The notes: generated by a model not told the origin, from the letters alone. DNA of 64,000 bases from Halobacterium hubeiense (GCF_001488575.1 NZ_LN831302.1:2446608-2510607), one strand, 5' to 3'; counted from the first letter of the stretch, positions 7,850-16,020 are shown. Made by a program: numbers and translations.

Positions 7850-8949
7850 CAGGCCTCGGGGAGGACGTGGAGGCCCGCGCGGGACTTCAACGCGGGGACG
7901 GTGCTGGCGTCGGCGTCCACGTAGTCCGGGCGCGGGACGGTCTTGGACTCGTAGGTCTCGGGGTCGAGAATCTGGACGGCGTTGTCGTCCTCGACGGTGA
8001 CGACGGTGGCGTCCGTGGCGTCCTCGACCGTCCCGAGTTTGCGCGCGTCGGGCGCGTCGCCCTCCTCGTAGCTGGCTTCGTAGGGTTCGCCCGTGGTGAC
8101 GCGGACGCCCTTGAGATTCCCGTGGACCGAGCGCACGAGCACCGGGCCGCCGTCGTCGTCGGCGAGGTCGATGACGTCCCCGGGCTTGAACTCGGGGAGG
8201 CGGACGGCGTAGGTCACGCGGTACACCTCGTTGCCGTCCTCGTCCTCGGTGACGAGCTTCTCGTGGTCCTCGAAGCTCCCGCCGAACTCCTCGATGAGCT
8301 TGCGCGCGAGCTTCAGCCCGATCTTGTTCGTCGAGAGTTTGAGGTCGATGCCGGACTCGGCCTCCGAGACGTCCGTGACGAAGGCGTTGCGGTCGCCCGT
8401 CTCCTCCATGTCGGCGACGATTTGGTGGGCGAGTTCGGTGGCGCGCTCGGTCTCCTCGCTGGTGGGGTCCCGGCCCACCGCCCGCACCTGCACGATGGAC
8501 GCGAAGGAGTCGCCCGCGATGCGGCCGCAGCGCTTGCACGTCTGCCGGCTGACCTTCACGGGGACGACGACCTCCTCCGTCTGGACCTCGCCGCGCACGA
8601 CGCCCGAGAACAGGCAGTGCATCCGGATGGTGTTCTGATCGACCTGCTCGGGGCGGACCTCCCAGTCGACGTCCTCGGCCTCGACGTGGACCGCCAGCGC
8701 CTCGCTGACCTCCTCGATGGCGACGTCGGTGTAGTCGTCGGCGTCGACGTCCACCCAGCGGTTCCCGCGGTGGACGGCGCCGCAGCGCGCACACACCATC
8801 ACTTCGATGCGCTCGGGCGCGTCCACGAACTCGAAGTCCTCGAAGTAGCAGGCGTCACACAGCGACCGCTCGCGGCGAGTGACACCCTCCCCGTCGTCGG
8901 CGTCGATGGCGTCGCCGCAGCGGGGGCAGAAGGTGCCTGCGTCAGTCAT
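7849..8949 (-). CDS. nmd3: NMD3-family ribosome-biogenesis protein
   Basis: A 366-residue protein with the zinc-binding N-terminus of NMD3: FCPRCG, LCDACY, VCARCG and, near residue 140, CKRCGR. It is followed by an eIF5A-like/OB region with TVEDATDATVVTVEDDNAVQILDPETYE. Eukaryotic NMD3 exports the 60S subunit; archaeal versions are believed to bind the large ribosomal subunit during maturation. The ATG at 8949 is chosen over an upstream extension with no similarity. First gene of the nmd3-taw2 pair. Confidence 0.92.
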   Translation of the reverse strand: MTDAGTFCPRCGDAIDADDGEGVTRRERSLCDACYFEDFEFVDAPERIEVMVCARCGAVHRGNRWVDVDADDYTDVAIEEVSEALAVHVEAEDVDWEVRPEQVDQNTIRMHCLFSGVVRGEVQTEEVVVPVKVSRQTCKRCGRIAGDSFASIVQVRAVGRDPTSEETERATELAHQIVADMEETGDRNAFVTDVSEAESGIDLKLSTNKIGLKLARKLIEEFGGSFEDHEKLVTEDEDGNEVYRVTYAVRLPEFKPGDVIDLADDDGGPVLVRSVHGNLKGVRVTTGEPYEASYEEGDAPDARKLGTVEDATDATVVTVEDDNAVQILDPETYESKTVPRPDYVDADASTVPALKSRAGLHVLPEA

Positions 8950-9056
8950 GCGCCGGGGTAGGCCGCGCTGCCTGTTAAGTTGCCCGTCGCGCACTCACCG
9001 GACGACCGGCGGTCGAGCCCGGGCGCCAGTTTCACTTTCAATCCGGTGTATACGAG

Positions 9057-9066
9057 GCTTTATGAT
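9057..9066 (+). promoter_or_regulatory. radA core promoter (TATA-like)
   Basis: GCTTTATGA centred about 30 bp before the radA ATG at 9091, at the spacing expected for a leaderless haloarchaeal transcript. Confidence 0.5.
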
Positions 9067-9090
9067 GCGGTGGGGCCAACCTCCGTGTAC

Positions 9091-10122
9091 ATGCCCGAAG
9101 CAGACCTCGAGGAACTCCCCGGTGTCGGCCCCGCGACCGCGGAGAAACTCCGAGAGAACGGATTCGAGTCGTTCCAGAGCATCGCCGTCGCGTCCGCCGG
9201 CGAGCTCTCCAACACCGCGGACATCGGCGACAGCACCGCCGCAGACGTCATCCAGGGCGCCCGCGAGGCGGCCGACGTCGGCGGCTTCGAGACCGGCGCG
9301 ACCGTCCTCGAACGCCGCGAGCAGATTGGCAAGCTCACGTGGAACGTCCCCGAGATCGACGAGATGCTCGGCGGCGGCATCGAGACCCAGTCCATCTCGG
9401 AAGTGTACGGCGAGTTCGGCGCCGGCAAGTCCCAGGTCACCCACCAGCTCTCGGTGAACGTCCAGCTCCCCCAGGAGCAGGGCGGCCTGCGCGGCCGCGC
9501 CATCTTCATCGACTCCGAGGACACGTTCCGCCCCGAGCGCATCGACGACATGGTGCGCGGGCTCAGCGACGAGCAGCTCCAGGCCGCGATGGACGACCGC
9601 GACATCGACGGCACCCCCGACGACGAGGACGCCATGGAGGAGCTCGTCGAGGAATTCCTCGACAAGATTCACGTCGCGAAGGGGTTCAACTCCAACCACC
9701 AGATGCTGCTCGCGGAGAAGGCCCAGGACATCGCCTCCGAGTACGAGGACGACGAGTACCCCGTCCGCCTGCTCTGTGTCGACTCCCTGACCGCGCACTT
9801 CCGCGCGGAGTACGTCGGCCGCGGCGAGCTCGCCGACCGCCAGCAGAAGCTCAACAAGCACCTCCACGACCTCGACAAGGTCGGCAACCTCTACAACGCC
9901 GCCGTCGTCGTCACCAACCAAGTGCAGTCCAATCCGGACTCGTTCTTCGGCGACCCCACCAAGCCCATCGGTGGCAACATCCTCGGTCACAAGTCCACGT
10001 TCCGGATGTACCTCCGCAAGTCCAAGAACGACAAACGCATCGTCAAGCTCGTCGACGCACCGAACCTCGCCGACGGCGAGGCCGTGATGCGCGTGCAGGA
10101 CGGCGGCATCAAGCCGGAGTAA
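9091..10122 (+). CDS. radA: DNA repair and recombination protein RadA
   Basis: A 343-residue archaeal RecA/Rad51 homologue, the usual haloarchaeal length with no intein. The N-terminal helix-hairpin-helix domain is [18 protein letters not shown] (8-25). Walker A is GEFGAGKS (107-114) and Walker B is LLCVDS. The DNA-binding loop 2 region contains [22 protein letters not shown]. It forms filaments on single-stranded DNA and catalyses strand exchange. The long upstream extension of the frame is rejected because the ATG at 9091 has a TATA box at the leaderless distance. A palindromic gene-end element follows the stop by 3 nt. Confidence 0.98.
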   Translation: MPEADLEELPGVGPATAEKLRENGFESFQSIAVASAGELSNTADIGDSTAADVIQGAREAADVGGFETGATVLERREQIGKLTWNVPEIDEMLGGGIETQSISEVYGEFGAGKSQVTHQLSVNVQLPQEQGGLRGRAIFIDSEDTFRPERIDDMVRGLSDEQLQAAMDDRDIDGTPDDEDAMEELVEEFLDKIHVAKGFNSNHQMLLAEKAQDIASEYEDDEYPVRLLCVDSLTAHFRAEYVGRGELADRQQKLNKHLHDLDKVGNLYNAAVVVTNQVQSNPDSFFGDPTKPIGGNILGHKSTFRMYLRKSKNDKRIVKLVDAPNLADGEAVMRVQDGGIKPE

Positions 10123-10125
10123 GAC

Positions 10126-10205
10126 GTACTTCTCGCTGTGGGAGCGGCCTCCGGCCGCTCACGCGACGACTTCTGCACTTCAGAACTCGCTACGATGCGC
10201 TCAAC
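10126..10205 (+). repeat. Gene-end palindromic element, diverged copy E (after radA)
   Basis: Begins 3 nt after the radA stop with TACTTCTCGCTGT, then a perfect hairpin arm pair around GAGCGGCCTCCGGCCGCTC, then GCGACGACTTCTGC, and ends CGATGCGCT. Layout matches copies A-D (18658, 19919, 47982, 48255) but the T-rich arm is degenerate. Confidence 0.45.
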
Positions 10206-10211
10206 AGCGGG

Positions 10212-10334
10212 TCACGGCGTCAGCGTCAGGTAGGTCGCGACGAGCGCGACGCCGAGCGCCGCGAGGAACAGCAGGTAGCCGACGAGCGTCGTGAAGCCCG
10301 CTCCGCCGCCCATGGACGACTTGCTCATGGACAT
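10212..10334 (-). CDS. 40-residue membrane microprotein
   Basis: Encodes MSMSKSSMGGGAGF followed by one hydrophobic helix (about residues 17-35) and ends YLTLTP. Found by reading the short gap between radA and the decarboxylase gene. The ATG at 10334 has an alternative in-frame ATG two codons downstream. Function unknown; possibly a small subunit of a membrane complex. Confidence 0.55.
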   Translation of the reverse strand: MSMSKSSMGGGAGFTTLVGYLLFLAALGVALVATYLTLTP

Positions 10335-10388
10335 ACGCGATAGTTGTCACGCGCCCGTCAAAATACTGGTGGCGTCGGCTCCGACTTC

Positions 10389-10997
10389 CTACTCGCGGTT
10401 CGGCGACCGGCGCGCCACGACCGTCTCGCCCGCGCTAACTTTCTCGCCGTTCTCGACGAGGAGGTCGTCGCGGTCGTACTCCCGGGGGAGAACCACGTCC
10501 GCGCGGCTGCCGAAGGAGATGTGGCTGATGCGGTCGCCGCGCGCGAGGTCGTCCCCGGGCTCGACGTAGGGGTGGATGCGGCGGGCGAACGCGCCCGCGA
10601 TGAGGACCACTTCGTAGTCGTCGCACGTCACGCGGACGCGCTCGTTGCGCTCCGATTCCTTGTCGAAGGCGGGGCGGTGGCCGCCGTCGCGGTGCTCGAC
10701 GGCCTCGACCGTGCCGGCGAGCGGCGCGCGGTTCACGTGCACGTCGTGGACGTTCATGAACACGCCCACGCGGAGGCGGCCGTCGTCGGTCTCCCGAGCC
10801 ACCGACACCTTGCCGTCCGCTGGCGTGAGGACGCCCCGTCCCTCAGGCGTGCGTTCGGGGTCGCGGTGGAACCAGACGACGAACCCCGCGAGCGCGAGCG
10901 CCGCGACGCCCCACAGCGACGACACGAGCAACAGCGCCGCGCCGGCGACCGCCGCCGGCAGGGCGTACGTCCACTTCCAAGAGCCACGCGCGAGCAT
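10389..10997 (-). CDS. asd: Phosphatidylserine/archaetidylserine decarboxylase proenzyme
   Basis: A 202-residue short-type decarboxylase. Two N-terminal membrane helices (about 10-42) are followed by FHRDPER, the FxRxP-type motif, then TPADGKV, and MNVHDVHVNRAP with the conserved histidines. The pyruvoyl-forming cleavage site is the Gly-Ser in ISHISFGSRADVVLP (near residue 167). In archaea this enzyme makes the ethanolamine headgroup from archaetidylserine. Halophiles often lack much PE-type lipid, so the product role is uncertain. It is divergent from priL. Confidence 0.9.
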   Translation of the reverse strand: MLARGSWKWTYALPAAVAGAALLLVSSLWGVAALALAGFVVWFHRDPERTPEGRGVLTPADGKVSVARETDDGRLRVGVFMNVHDVHVNRAPLAGTVEAVEHRDGGHRPAFDKESERNERVRVTCDDYEVVLIAGAFARRIHPYVEPGDDLARGDRISHISFGSRADVVLPREYDRDDLLVENGEKVSAGETVVARRSPNRE

Positions 10998-11062
10998 ACT
11001 CGTCGTTGGCCGGCCGCCACCGATAGCCCTTCGGTCGCGCGCGACCGTCGCGAGCCGGGGTG

Positions 11063-11068
11063 TTTATC
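11063..11068 (+). promoter_or_regulatory. priL TATA-like box
   Basis: TTTATC lies 18-23 bp before the ATG at 11086 (27-32 bp before the second in-frame ATG at 11095), so it suits a leaderless start at 11095 slightly better. Confidence 0.4.
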
Positions 11069-11085
11069 GGCATCCGCTCGCAAGC

Positions 11086-12180
11086 ATGGAGTCGATGAAC
11101 GCGCGCCACGCTCGCTACCCGTTCCTCGGCGAATCCCGGCAGGCGGTCCAGGAGGCCGGGGTGGACCTTGCGGCGGTCGTCGCCGAGGACGACGCGGTCG
11201 TCGAGCGCGCCCGCGAGCGCGTCGTCGGCGCGCTCACCAGCGGCGAGGTCGGCGAGCCCGCGCGCTCGAACCGCGTGGAACTGCTCTCCTACCCCGTGGC
11301 GCGCGTGCTCGTCTCCGTCGTGGACGAACACGTGCTCGTGCGGAAGTACGCCGACGCCGAGGCCAACGCCGCCTACGAGCGGTTCACCGCCGACGAGACC
11401 GACGACTCCGAATTGAAGAGCGTCGGCGACGACGCCAGCCTCTCGCGGAGCGACCTCCTCCGGGAGTTCGACCTGACGAGCCACGTCCACGCCACGCAGG
11501 ACGGCTACGACGTGGACGTGCCGACGTACCTCCTGCTGTCGTCGTCCCTGCGTCCGGACAAGTGGCGCCTCGTCAATCGCGTGCTCGACGACGGTCGCGT
11601 GCCGGTCAGCGAGCCCGAACTCGACACGCTCCTCCGGGAAGCCGTCCGCGAGCGCGTCGCCGAGGGCCTCCCGCTGAGCGTCCCCGACGAGGTTGCCGAC
11701 GCCCTCGAGGGCCCGGAGACCGCGGTCCGAGACGTGCTCTCGGAGATGGACCTCACGCGCGAAATCGACACCGTCGTCCCGGAGCTGTTCCCGCCGTGCA
11801 TGCAACACCTCCTCGACCAGGTGCAGCGCGGCGAGCACCTCCCGCACCACAGCCGCTTCGCCATCACGACGTTCCTCGCGAACATCGGGCTGACGACCGA
11901 CGAAATCGTGGACATCTACAAGGTGAACCCGGGGTTCGGCGAGGAGATGACGCGCTACCAGACCGACCACATCCGCGGGGAGTCCAGCCCCACGGAGTAC
12001 ACGGCGCCGTCGTGCGCGACGATGAAGGCCTACGGTGACTGCGTGAACCCCGACGACCTCTGCGACGCCATCAACCACCCGCTGTCGTACTACGAGGCGA
12101 AACTCGACGACGAAGAAGACGAGGACCTAGAGGACTGGCGCGAGCGCGAGAACGAGGACGGCGAGGACGCCGAAGCCTAA
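11086..12180 (+). CDS. priL: DNA primase large subunit PriL
   Basis: A 364-residue protein of the archaeal/eukaryotic primase large subunit family, which with PriS synthesises RNA/DNA primers. The C-terminal domain carries the conserved iron-sulfur cysteines: ELFPPCMQHLL, then APSCATMKAYGDC and DDLC, four in all, with the HHSRFAITTFLANIG block between them. An acidic low-complexity tail ends the protein. ATG 11095 is an alternative start three codons in. The stop directly abuts the convergent membrane-protein stop. Confidence 0.96.
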   Translation: MESMNARHARYPFLGESRQAVQEAGVDLAAVVAEDDAVVERARERVVGALTSGEVGEPARSNRVELLSYPVARVLVSVVDEHVLVRKYADAEANAAYERFTADETDDSELKSVGDDASLSRSDLLREFDLTSHVHATQDGYDVDVPTYLLLSSSLRPDKWRLVNRVLDDGRVPVSEPELDTLLREAVRERVAEGLPLSVPDEVADALEGPETAVRDVLSEMDLTREIDTVVPELFPPCMQHLLDQVQRGEHLPHHSRFAITTFLANIGLTTDEIVDIYKVNPGFGEEMTRYQTDHIRGESSPTEYTAPSCATMKAYGDCVNPDDLCDAINHPLSYYEAKLDDEEDEDLEDWRERENEDGEDAEA

Positions 12181-12381
12181 CTACTCCTGCTTGCCGGAGA
12201 GCCAGTAGCCGACCCCGGCCATCACGAGGATGAAGACGACGACGGCGCCGATGACGCCGTAGGCGCCCGTCTCACCGAACCCCTCGCTCATCGTGCCGGC
12301 GACCACGAGGAGGGCGATGAAGACGAGAGTAGACAGGATGGCGATGCCCGCTTCGAGGCGGGCGTCGGGCCCTTCAGACAT
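12181..12381 (-). CDS. Small two-helix membrane protein
   Basis: A 66-residue protein with helices at about residues 12-31 and 42-60 and a short acidic N-terminus (MSEGPDARLEAG). The start at 12381 is preferred over an 18-codon... nine-codon upstream extension because the shorter form begins with a typical halophile Met-Ser. No family recognised with certainty. It ends head-to-head with priL, sharing the intergenic point 12180/12181. Confidence 0.65.
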   Translation of the reverse strand: MSEGPDARLEAGIAILSTLVFIALLVVAGTMSEGFGETGAYGVIGAVVVFILVMAGVGYWLSGKQE

Positions 12382-12463
12382 ACTGCGGGCTTTCGTCGGC
12401 CCCGGCAAAAGCGCTTCGAAGCCGTCGCGCCCGCCGCGAGTCGCGGCCCCCGCAACGCCCCGG

Positions 12464-12958
12464 TCAGTCGAGCATCGACGCCGCTTCCTCGGGCGACAGC
12501 ACGCCCTGCTCGACGGCGTGCAACACGTCCTCGACGTCGTTGCCCTCGGCGTCTCCGTCGCCGTGGTGCTGGAGGTCGTCGAACGTCTCGCCGTCCTCGA
12601 TGGCGGTCTCCTTCTTCACGCGGTAGTTCCCGCCGTCGGTCTGGTAGACGTCCGCCGGGTGGAAGAAGTACCAGTCCTCGCGGTCGAAGCGCACCCCGAT
12701 TTTGGGTTTCGCGCCGAAGTTCTGGCTGAAGTACACCAGCGCCTCGACCTCCTCGCCGGTGAGGTAGATGGGGTCGCTCGCGCTGGACTTCGCCTCGACG
12801 GCGTAGAAGACGGTGCCGTCGCCCGCGAGCACGTCGGGGAGCTCGCGGTCGGTCGCCGCGCCGCTGGCGGGCGCGCGCATCACCGCGAACCCGCGCTCGT
12901 CGAAGGCGTTCACGAGCTCTCGTTCTCGTCGATTCCCTTTCGCGTTCGAGTTAGACAT
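12464..12958 (-). CDS. hjc: Holliday junction resolvase Hjc
   Basis: A 164-residue archaeal resolvase. The nuclease core reads [22 protein letters not shown], with the catalytic Glu in RERELV, then [13 protein letters not shown] (Asp) and FYAVEAKSS (E-x-K), the restriction-enzyme-like PD-(D/E)xK set. It cleaves four-way DNA junctions symmetrically during recombination. A C-terminal extension of about 40 residues ([12 protein letters not shown]...) is acidic. ATG 12958 is chosen; three further codons upstream are possible. Together with RadA, PriL and XPD it gives this region a DNA-maintenance character. Confidence 0.95.
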   Translation of the reverse strand: MSNSNAKGNRRERELVNAFDERGFAVMRAPASGAATDRELPDVLAGDGTVFYAVEAKSSASDPIYLTGEEVEALVYFSQNFGAKPKIGVRFDREDWYFFHPADVYQTDGGNYRVKKETAIEDGETFDDLQHHGDGDAEGNDVEDVLHAVEQGVLSPEEAASMLD

Positions 12959-13091
12959 GCTCCGCACCCGTGGCCGCTGTCATGCACGCGGCTACGCAGT
13001 CGGGGGATAGGAGGCTTGCGCCACGCGCCCGCCACCGACGTTAACGCCGAGCCGTTTCCCGCGTCCCGCCGCGCGAGCGACGACAGCGCGC

Positions 13092-13268
13092 CTAGAAGCC
13101 GAACATCCCCATGACCGACTTGGCCGCCCGGCGGACAACGAGCGCGAGGCCGAGCAACACGAGGACGAGGCCGGCGGCGACGACGGGCGCGTTCCACGCG
13201 ACGACGCCGATGCCGGCGAGAATCAGCAGAGCGCCGAACAGTCCGGAGAGACCGAGCTTATCGAGCAT
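13092..13268 (-). CDS. Small two-helix membrane protein
   Basis: A 58-residue protein starting [12 protein letters not shown] with helices at about residues 8-25 and 28-46 and a basic C-terminal stretch [16 protein letters not shown] 20-codon upstream extension is possible but lacks a typical start region. Haloarchaea carry many homologous short proteins of this kind; role unknown. Divergent from eIF1A. Confidence 0.62.
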   Translation of the reverse strand: MLDKLGLSGLFGALLILAGIGVVAWNAPVVAAGLVLVLLGLALVVRRAAKSVMGMFGF

Positions 13269-13343
13269 GTGCGGGACGAGCGCCACCACGAGGGTAAGCG
13301 TACTGGTCCAGCGAGCGCGGCCCCACACCCCAATTGTGCAGGG

Positions 13344-13349
13344 TTTAAA
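13344..13349 (+). promoter_or_regulatory. eIF1A-rio1 operon TATA box
   Basis: TTTAAA inside GGGTTTAAACCG, 25-30 bp before the ATG at 13374, fitting a leaderless mRNA. Confidence 0.65.
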
Positions 13350-13373
13350 CCGCTCGCTGTCCTATTCGGCCCC

Positions 13374-13661
13374 ATGAGCGACGACGAAGGTGGACGCACG
13401 AACCTTCGGATGCCCGAGGACGACGAGGTGTTCGCGGAAGTCACAGACATGCTCGGCGCGAACCGCGTCCGGGTTCGTTGCGCGGACGGGGAGGAGCGGA
13501 CCGCCCGCATCCCCGGCCGGATGCAGAAGCGCATCTGGATTCGGGAGGGCGACGTCGTGCTCGTCGAGCCGTGGGACTGGCAGGACGAGAAGGCCGACGT
13601 CGTGTGGCGATACGAGAAATCGGAGGCCGACCAGCTCCGTGACGAAGGACACATCCAATGA
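13374..13661 (+). CDS. eif1A: Translation initiation factor 1A
   Basis: A 95-residue aIF1A with the S1/OB fold: [43 protein letters not shown], which contains the signature G-R-M-x-K-R-I-W-I. It binds the A site of the small subunit and promotes initiator tRNA and mRNA binding. Acidic N-terminus is typical of halophiles. Its TGA is part of an ATGA that opens a five-codon minicistron leading into rio1. Confidence 0.97.
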   Translation: MSDDEGGRTNLRMPEDDEVFAEVTDMLGANRVRVRCADGEERTARIPGRMQKRIWIREGDVVLVEPWDWQDEKADVVWRYEKSEADQLRDEGHIQ

Positions 13662-13675
13662 CGGGTCGGCGGTGA
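13658..13675 (+). other. Five-codon minicistron bridging eif1A and rio1
   Basis: ATG-ACG-GGT-CGG-CGG-TGA (MTGRR). Its ATG overlaps the eif1A stop (ATGA, 13658-13661) and its TGA overlaps the rio1 GTG (GTGA, 13672-13675). It could hand terminating ribosomes from one gene to the next. No product is claimed. Confidence 0.4.
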
Positions 13676-14559
13676 CCGACGACTTCGGGCTCGCCGAGAA
13701 CACGGAGGGCGCGGCCGGCGACGAGTTCGAGGAGATCGACGTCTCGGACACTGAAGCCGACCGCATCGCGCGCCGACAGGACCGCGAGTTCGCGGAGTTC
13801 CGCAAGCGCCTGAAGGACAACGAGCGGTTCAAGCTCGACGACGGCGCGTTCGACGACGCGACGTACGCCGCCATCTACAAGCTCGTCGAGGACGGCTACG
13901 TGGGCGCGTTCGGCGGCCCGATTTCGACCGGGAAAGAGGCCAACGTCTACGAGGCCCTGGACCACGACGGCGGCGACGTCGCGGTGAAGGTCTACCGCAT
14001 CAACGCGTCGAACTTCAAGCAGATGCGGGGCTACCTCGAAGGGGACCCGCGCTTCGAGGGGATTCGCGGCGACAAGAAGGCGGTCGTGTTGTCGTGGACG
14101 CGCAAGGAGTTCTCGAACCTCCAGCGCGCCCGCGAGGCCGGCGTTCGCGTGCCCGAGCCCATCGCGGTCCAGCGGAACGTGCTCGTGATGGAGCTCATCG
14201 GCCAGGAGGGCGACGCCGCGCCGACGCTGAACGACGTGGACGTGGACAACCCCGAGACCGCCTACGAGGTCGTCCGCGAGTACATCCGCCGGCTGTACGA
14301 CGCGGGGCTCGTACACGGGGACCTCTCGGAGTACAACCTCGTGGTGTACGACGGCGAACTCGTCGTCATCGACGTCGGGCAGGCGGTCACCATCCACCAC
14401 AACAAGCACGACGAGTACCTGCGCCGGGACTGCCGGAACGTCGCGAACTTCTTCGCGCGGCAGGGCGCGGACGCCGACCCCGAGTCGCTGTACGACTACG
14501 TGGTGGAGAACGCGTCCCCGCGCTCGGACGAGGAGACCGAGCGCCCCGACGACGAGTAA
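13672..14559 (+). CDS. rio1: RIO1-type serine/threonine protein kinase
   Basis: A 295-residue atypical kinase. The RIO nucleotide loop is GGPISTGKEANVYEAL (STGKEANVY), the ATP-anchoring Lys is in DVAVKVYR, the catalytic loop is LVHGDLSEYNLV, and the metal-binding Asp is in LVVIDVGQAV. Rio1 acts in late small-subunit maturation, consistent with co-transcription with eIF1A and the nearby Dim2-like KH protein. GTG 13672 is the start, matching the M-T-D-D opening seen in the family and the GTGA junction. The C-terminus is acidic. Confidence 0.95.
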   Translation: MTDDFGLAENTEGAAGDEFEEIDVSDTEADRIARRQDREFAEFRKRLKDNERFKLDDGAFDDATYAAIYKLVEDGYVGAFGGPISTGKEANVYEALDHDGGDVAVKVYRINASNFKQMRGYLEGDPRFEGIRGDKKAVVLSWTRKEFSNLQRAREAGVRVPEPIAVQRNVLVMELIGQEGDAAPTLNDVDVDNPETAYEVVREYIRRLYDAGLVHGDLSEYNLVVYDGELVVIDVGQAVTIHHNKHDEYLRRDCRNVANFFARQGADADPESLYDYVVENASPRSDEETERPDDE

Positions 14560-14570
14560 CCGACCGGAAT

Positions 14571-14580
14571 CGTTTTCACC
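14571..14580 (+). promoter_or_regulatory. TATA-like element of the trpS leader
   Basis: CGTTTTCACC lies 23-31 bp before the leader-peptide ATG at 14602. This distance would place the transcript 5' end at or next to that ATG. No comparable element precedes the trpS ATG at 14758. Confidence 0.5.
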
Positions 14581-14601
14581 GGACTCCGACTACCGCCGAG
14601 T

Positions 14602-14670
14602 ATGCAGTCCGCTCCCATCGGCTGGCGCTGGCGTGCTCCGGGAGCGGACAGTCTCGCCGCCGCGGCCTGA
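14602..14670 (+). CDS. Putative Trp-sensing leader peptide upstream of trpS
   Basis: A 22-codon ORF beginning MQSAPIGWRWRAPG and ending in a run of four Ala. Two Trp codons (14623-14625 and 14629-14631) separated by one Arg codon sit in a region where Trp would be rare, directly upstream of tryptophanyl-tRNA synthetase. A TATA-like element at the leaderless distance supports translation. An 8-bp perfect stem (CCGCTCCC 14609-14616 with GGGAGCGG 14640-14647) encloses the Trp codons. This organisation resembles bacterial amino-acid attenuator leaders. Function is inferred and expression is unproven. Confidence 0.6.
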   Translation: MQSAPIGWRWRAPGADSLAAAA

Positions 14671-14706
14671 CGGGCGTCACCCGGCCGGGCCGGGCGCGTG
14701 GCTCCC
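14609..14706 (+). promoter_or_regulatory. Candidate attenuator-like RNA with alternative pairings, trpS 5' region
   Basis: Arm 1 GCTCCC (14611-14616) and arm 3 GCTCCC (14701-14706) are identical, and either can pair with arm 2 GGGAGC (14640-14645). Pairing 1:2 (8 bp with flanks) forms across the leader Trp codons; pairing 2:3 spans the leader stop. A GC-rich CCGGC-CGG-GCCGG hairpin (14681-14693) lies between. Stabilities were not calculated. Confidence 0.5.
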
Positions 14707-14757
14707 TCGCTTCTCTCGCGCACCGCTCGCCGAGCACCAGCCACATCCACACACACA

Positions 14758-15918
14758 ATGCCAGCCGACGACACCCAGCAGGACAGCACAGACTCCGTCA
14801 CGCCGTACAGCGTCGCGGGCGACCTCGATTACGAGAGACTGCTCGCGCAGTTCGGCGCGGACGAACTGACCGACGACCAGCGACGGCGCTTCCCCGACCA
14901 CCCGCTCGTGCGCCGCGGCTCGTTCTACGCGGGCCGCGACGTGGACGCCTTCCTCGACAGTGAGGAGCAGTCCGTCGTCACGGGCATCGGGCCGTCCGGG
15001 CCGATGCACCTCGGGCACGCGATGGTGTTCTACTTCGCGAAGCGCCTCCAGGACGCGTTCGGCGCGCGCGTCTACGTCCCCGTCTCGGACGACGAGAAGT
15101 TCTGGTTCAAGGACCAGACCGCCGCGGAGACGAGCGAGTACCTCGAATCGAACCTCCGGGACCTGCTCGCGGTCGGCTTCGACCCGGAGCTGACCAGAAT
15201 CGTCGTCGACACGGAGGACGCCGACGTAATCTATCCGCTGGCGACGGCGTTCGGGCGAGACATCACGAATTCGACGCTGGAAGCGGTCTACGGCACCCCG
15301 GAGAACCTCGGGCAGGGGTTCTACCCCGCGGTCCAGACCGCGCACCTGTTGCTCCCGCAGCTCGTCCACGGCGAGCACGAGACGCTGGTCCCCATCGCCG
15401 TCGACCAAGACCCGCACGTGCGGGTGAGCCGGGACGTGGCCGCGAAGGCCCGCTACCCCGCGACCAAGCCGGGCGCGCTGCTGATGCGGTTCCTGCCGTC
15501 GCTGGGCGGGCCGGGGAAGATGAGCAGTTCCGAGGGTGTCGCAATTCGGCTCACGGACGACGCCGAGACAGTCCGGGAGAAGGTCCGCGAGCACGCCTAC
15601 ACGGGCGGCCGCGCGAGCGTCGAGGAACACCGCGAGCACGGCGGCGACCCCGACGTGGACGTGCCGTTCCAGTACCTCGCGGCGTTCTTCGAGCCGGACG
15701 ACCGCGAACTCGCGCGCGTCGAGCGCGACTACCGGAACGGCGATCTGCTCTCGGGCGAACTGAAGGAGCTAGCCGCCGACCGCATCGCGGAGTTCTTGGA
15801 ATCGCACCAGCGTCGCCGGAACGCGCTGGGTGACGTGCGCGAGGAACTGGCCGCCTACCGGCTCACCGACGCAGAACGCGAGCGGGCGCGGGACGCGGTC
15901 GGCTTCCAGCGCGCGTGA
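14758..15918 (+). CDS. trpS: Tryptophan--tRNA ligase
   Basis: A 386-residue class I aminoacyl-tRNA synthetase of the archaeal/eukaryotic TrpRS type. The HIGH-like motif is PMHLGHAMV (HLGH, residues 84-87) and the KMSKS-like motif is GKMSSSEG (near 254-258). Ligand-site segments such as DDEKFWFKD and GQGFYPAVQT are present. It charges tRNA-Trp. The ATG at 14758 lacks a visible Shine-Dalgarno sequence and a nearby TATA box, so its mRNA probably starts at the Trp leader upstream. Some haloarchaea carry a second trpS elsewhere; that cannot be seen here. Confidence 0.96.
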   Translation: MPADDTQQDSTDSVTPYSVAGDLDYERLLAQFGADELTDDQRRRFPDHPLVRRGSFYAGRDVDAFLDSEEQSVVTGIGPSGPMHLGHAMVFYFAKRLQDAFGARVYVPVSDDEKFWFKDQTAAETSEYLESNLRDLLAVGFDPELTRIVVDTEDADVIYPLATAFGRDITNSTLEAVYGTPENLGQGFYPAVQTAHLLLPQLVHGEHETLVPIAVDQDPHVRVSRDVAAKARYPATKPGALLMRFLPSLGGPGKMSSSEGVAIRLTDDAETVREKVREHAYTGGRASVEEHREHGGDPDVDVPFQYLAAFFEPDDRELARVERDYRNGDLLSGELKELAADRIAEFLESHQRRRNALGDVREELAAYRLTDAERERARDAVGFQRA

Positions 15919-15987
15919 CCGCGGAACTCGGAGTGGCCGTCAACCCGACGGAACGGGCGTGAAGCGGTCACACGACGGGAGAGAAGG

Positions 15988-15995
15988 CTTTTACG
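15988..15995 (+). promoter_or_regulatory. TATA-like box of the KH-domain gene
   Basis: GCTTTTAC lies 26-33 bp before the ATG at 16021, as for a leaderless transcript. Confidence 0.5.
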
Positions 15996-16020
15996 CGCCC
16001 GTGCAGTATTCTGGTGTATC

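Noticed and set aside
14602..14757. A structured RNA or tRNA gene in place of the trpS leader
   Set aside because: No T-arm TTCGAAT or cloverleaf can be formed. The stem at 14609-14647 is better explained as part of a translated leader.
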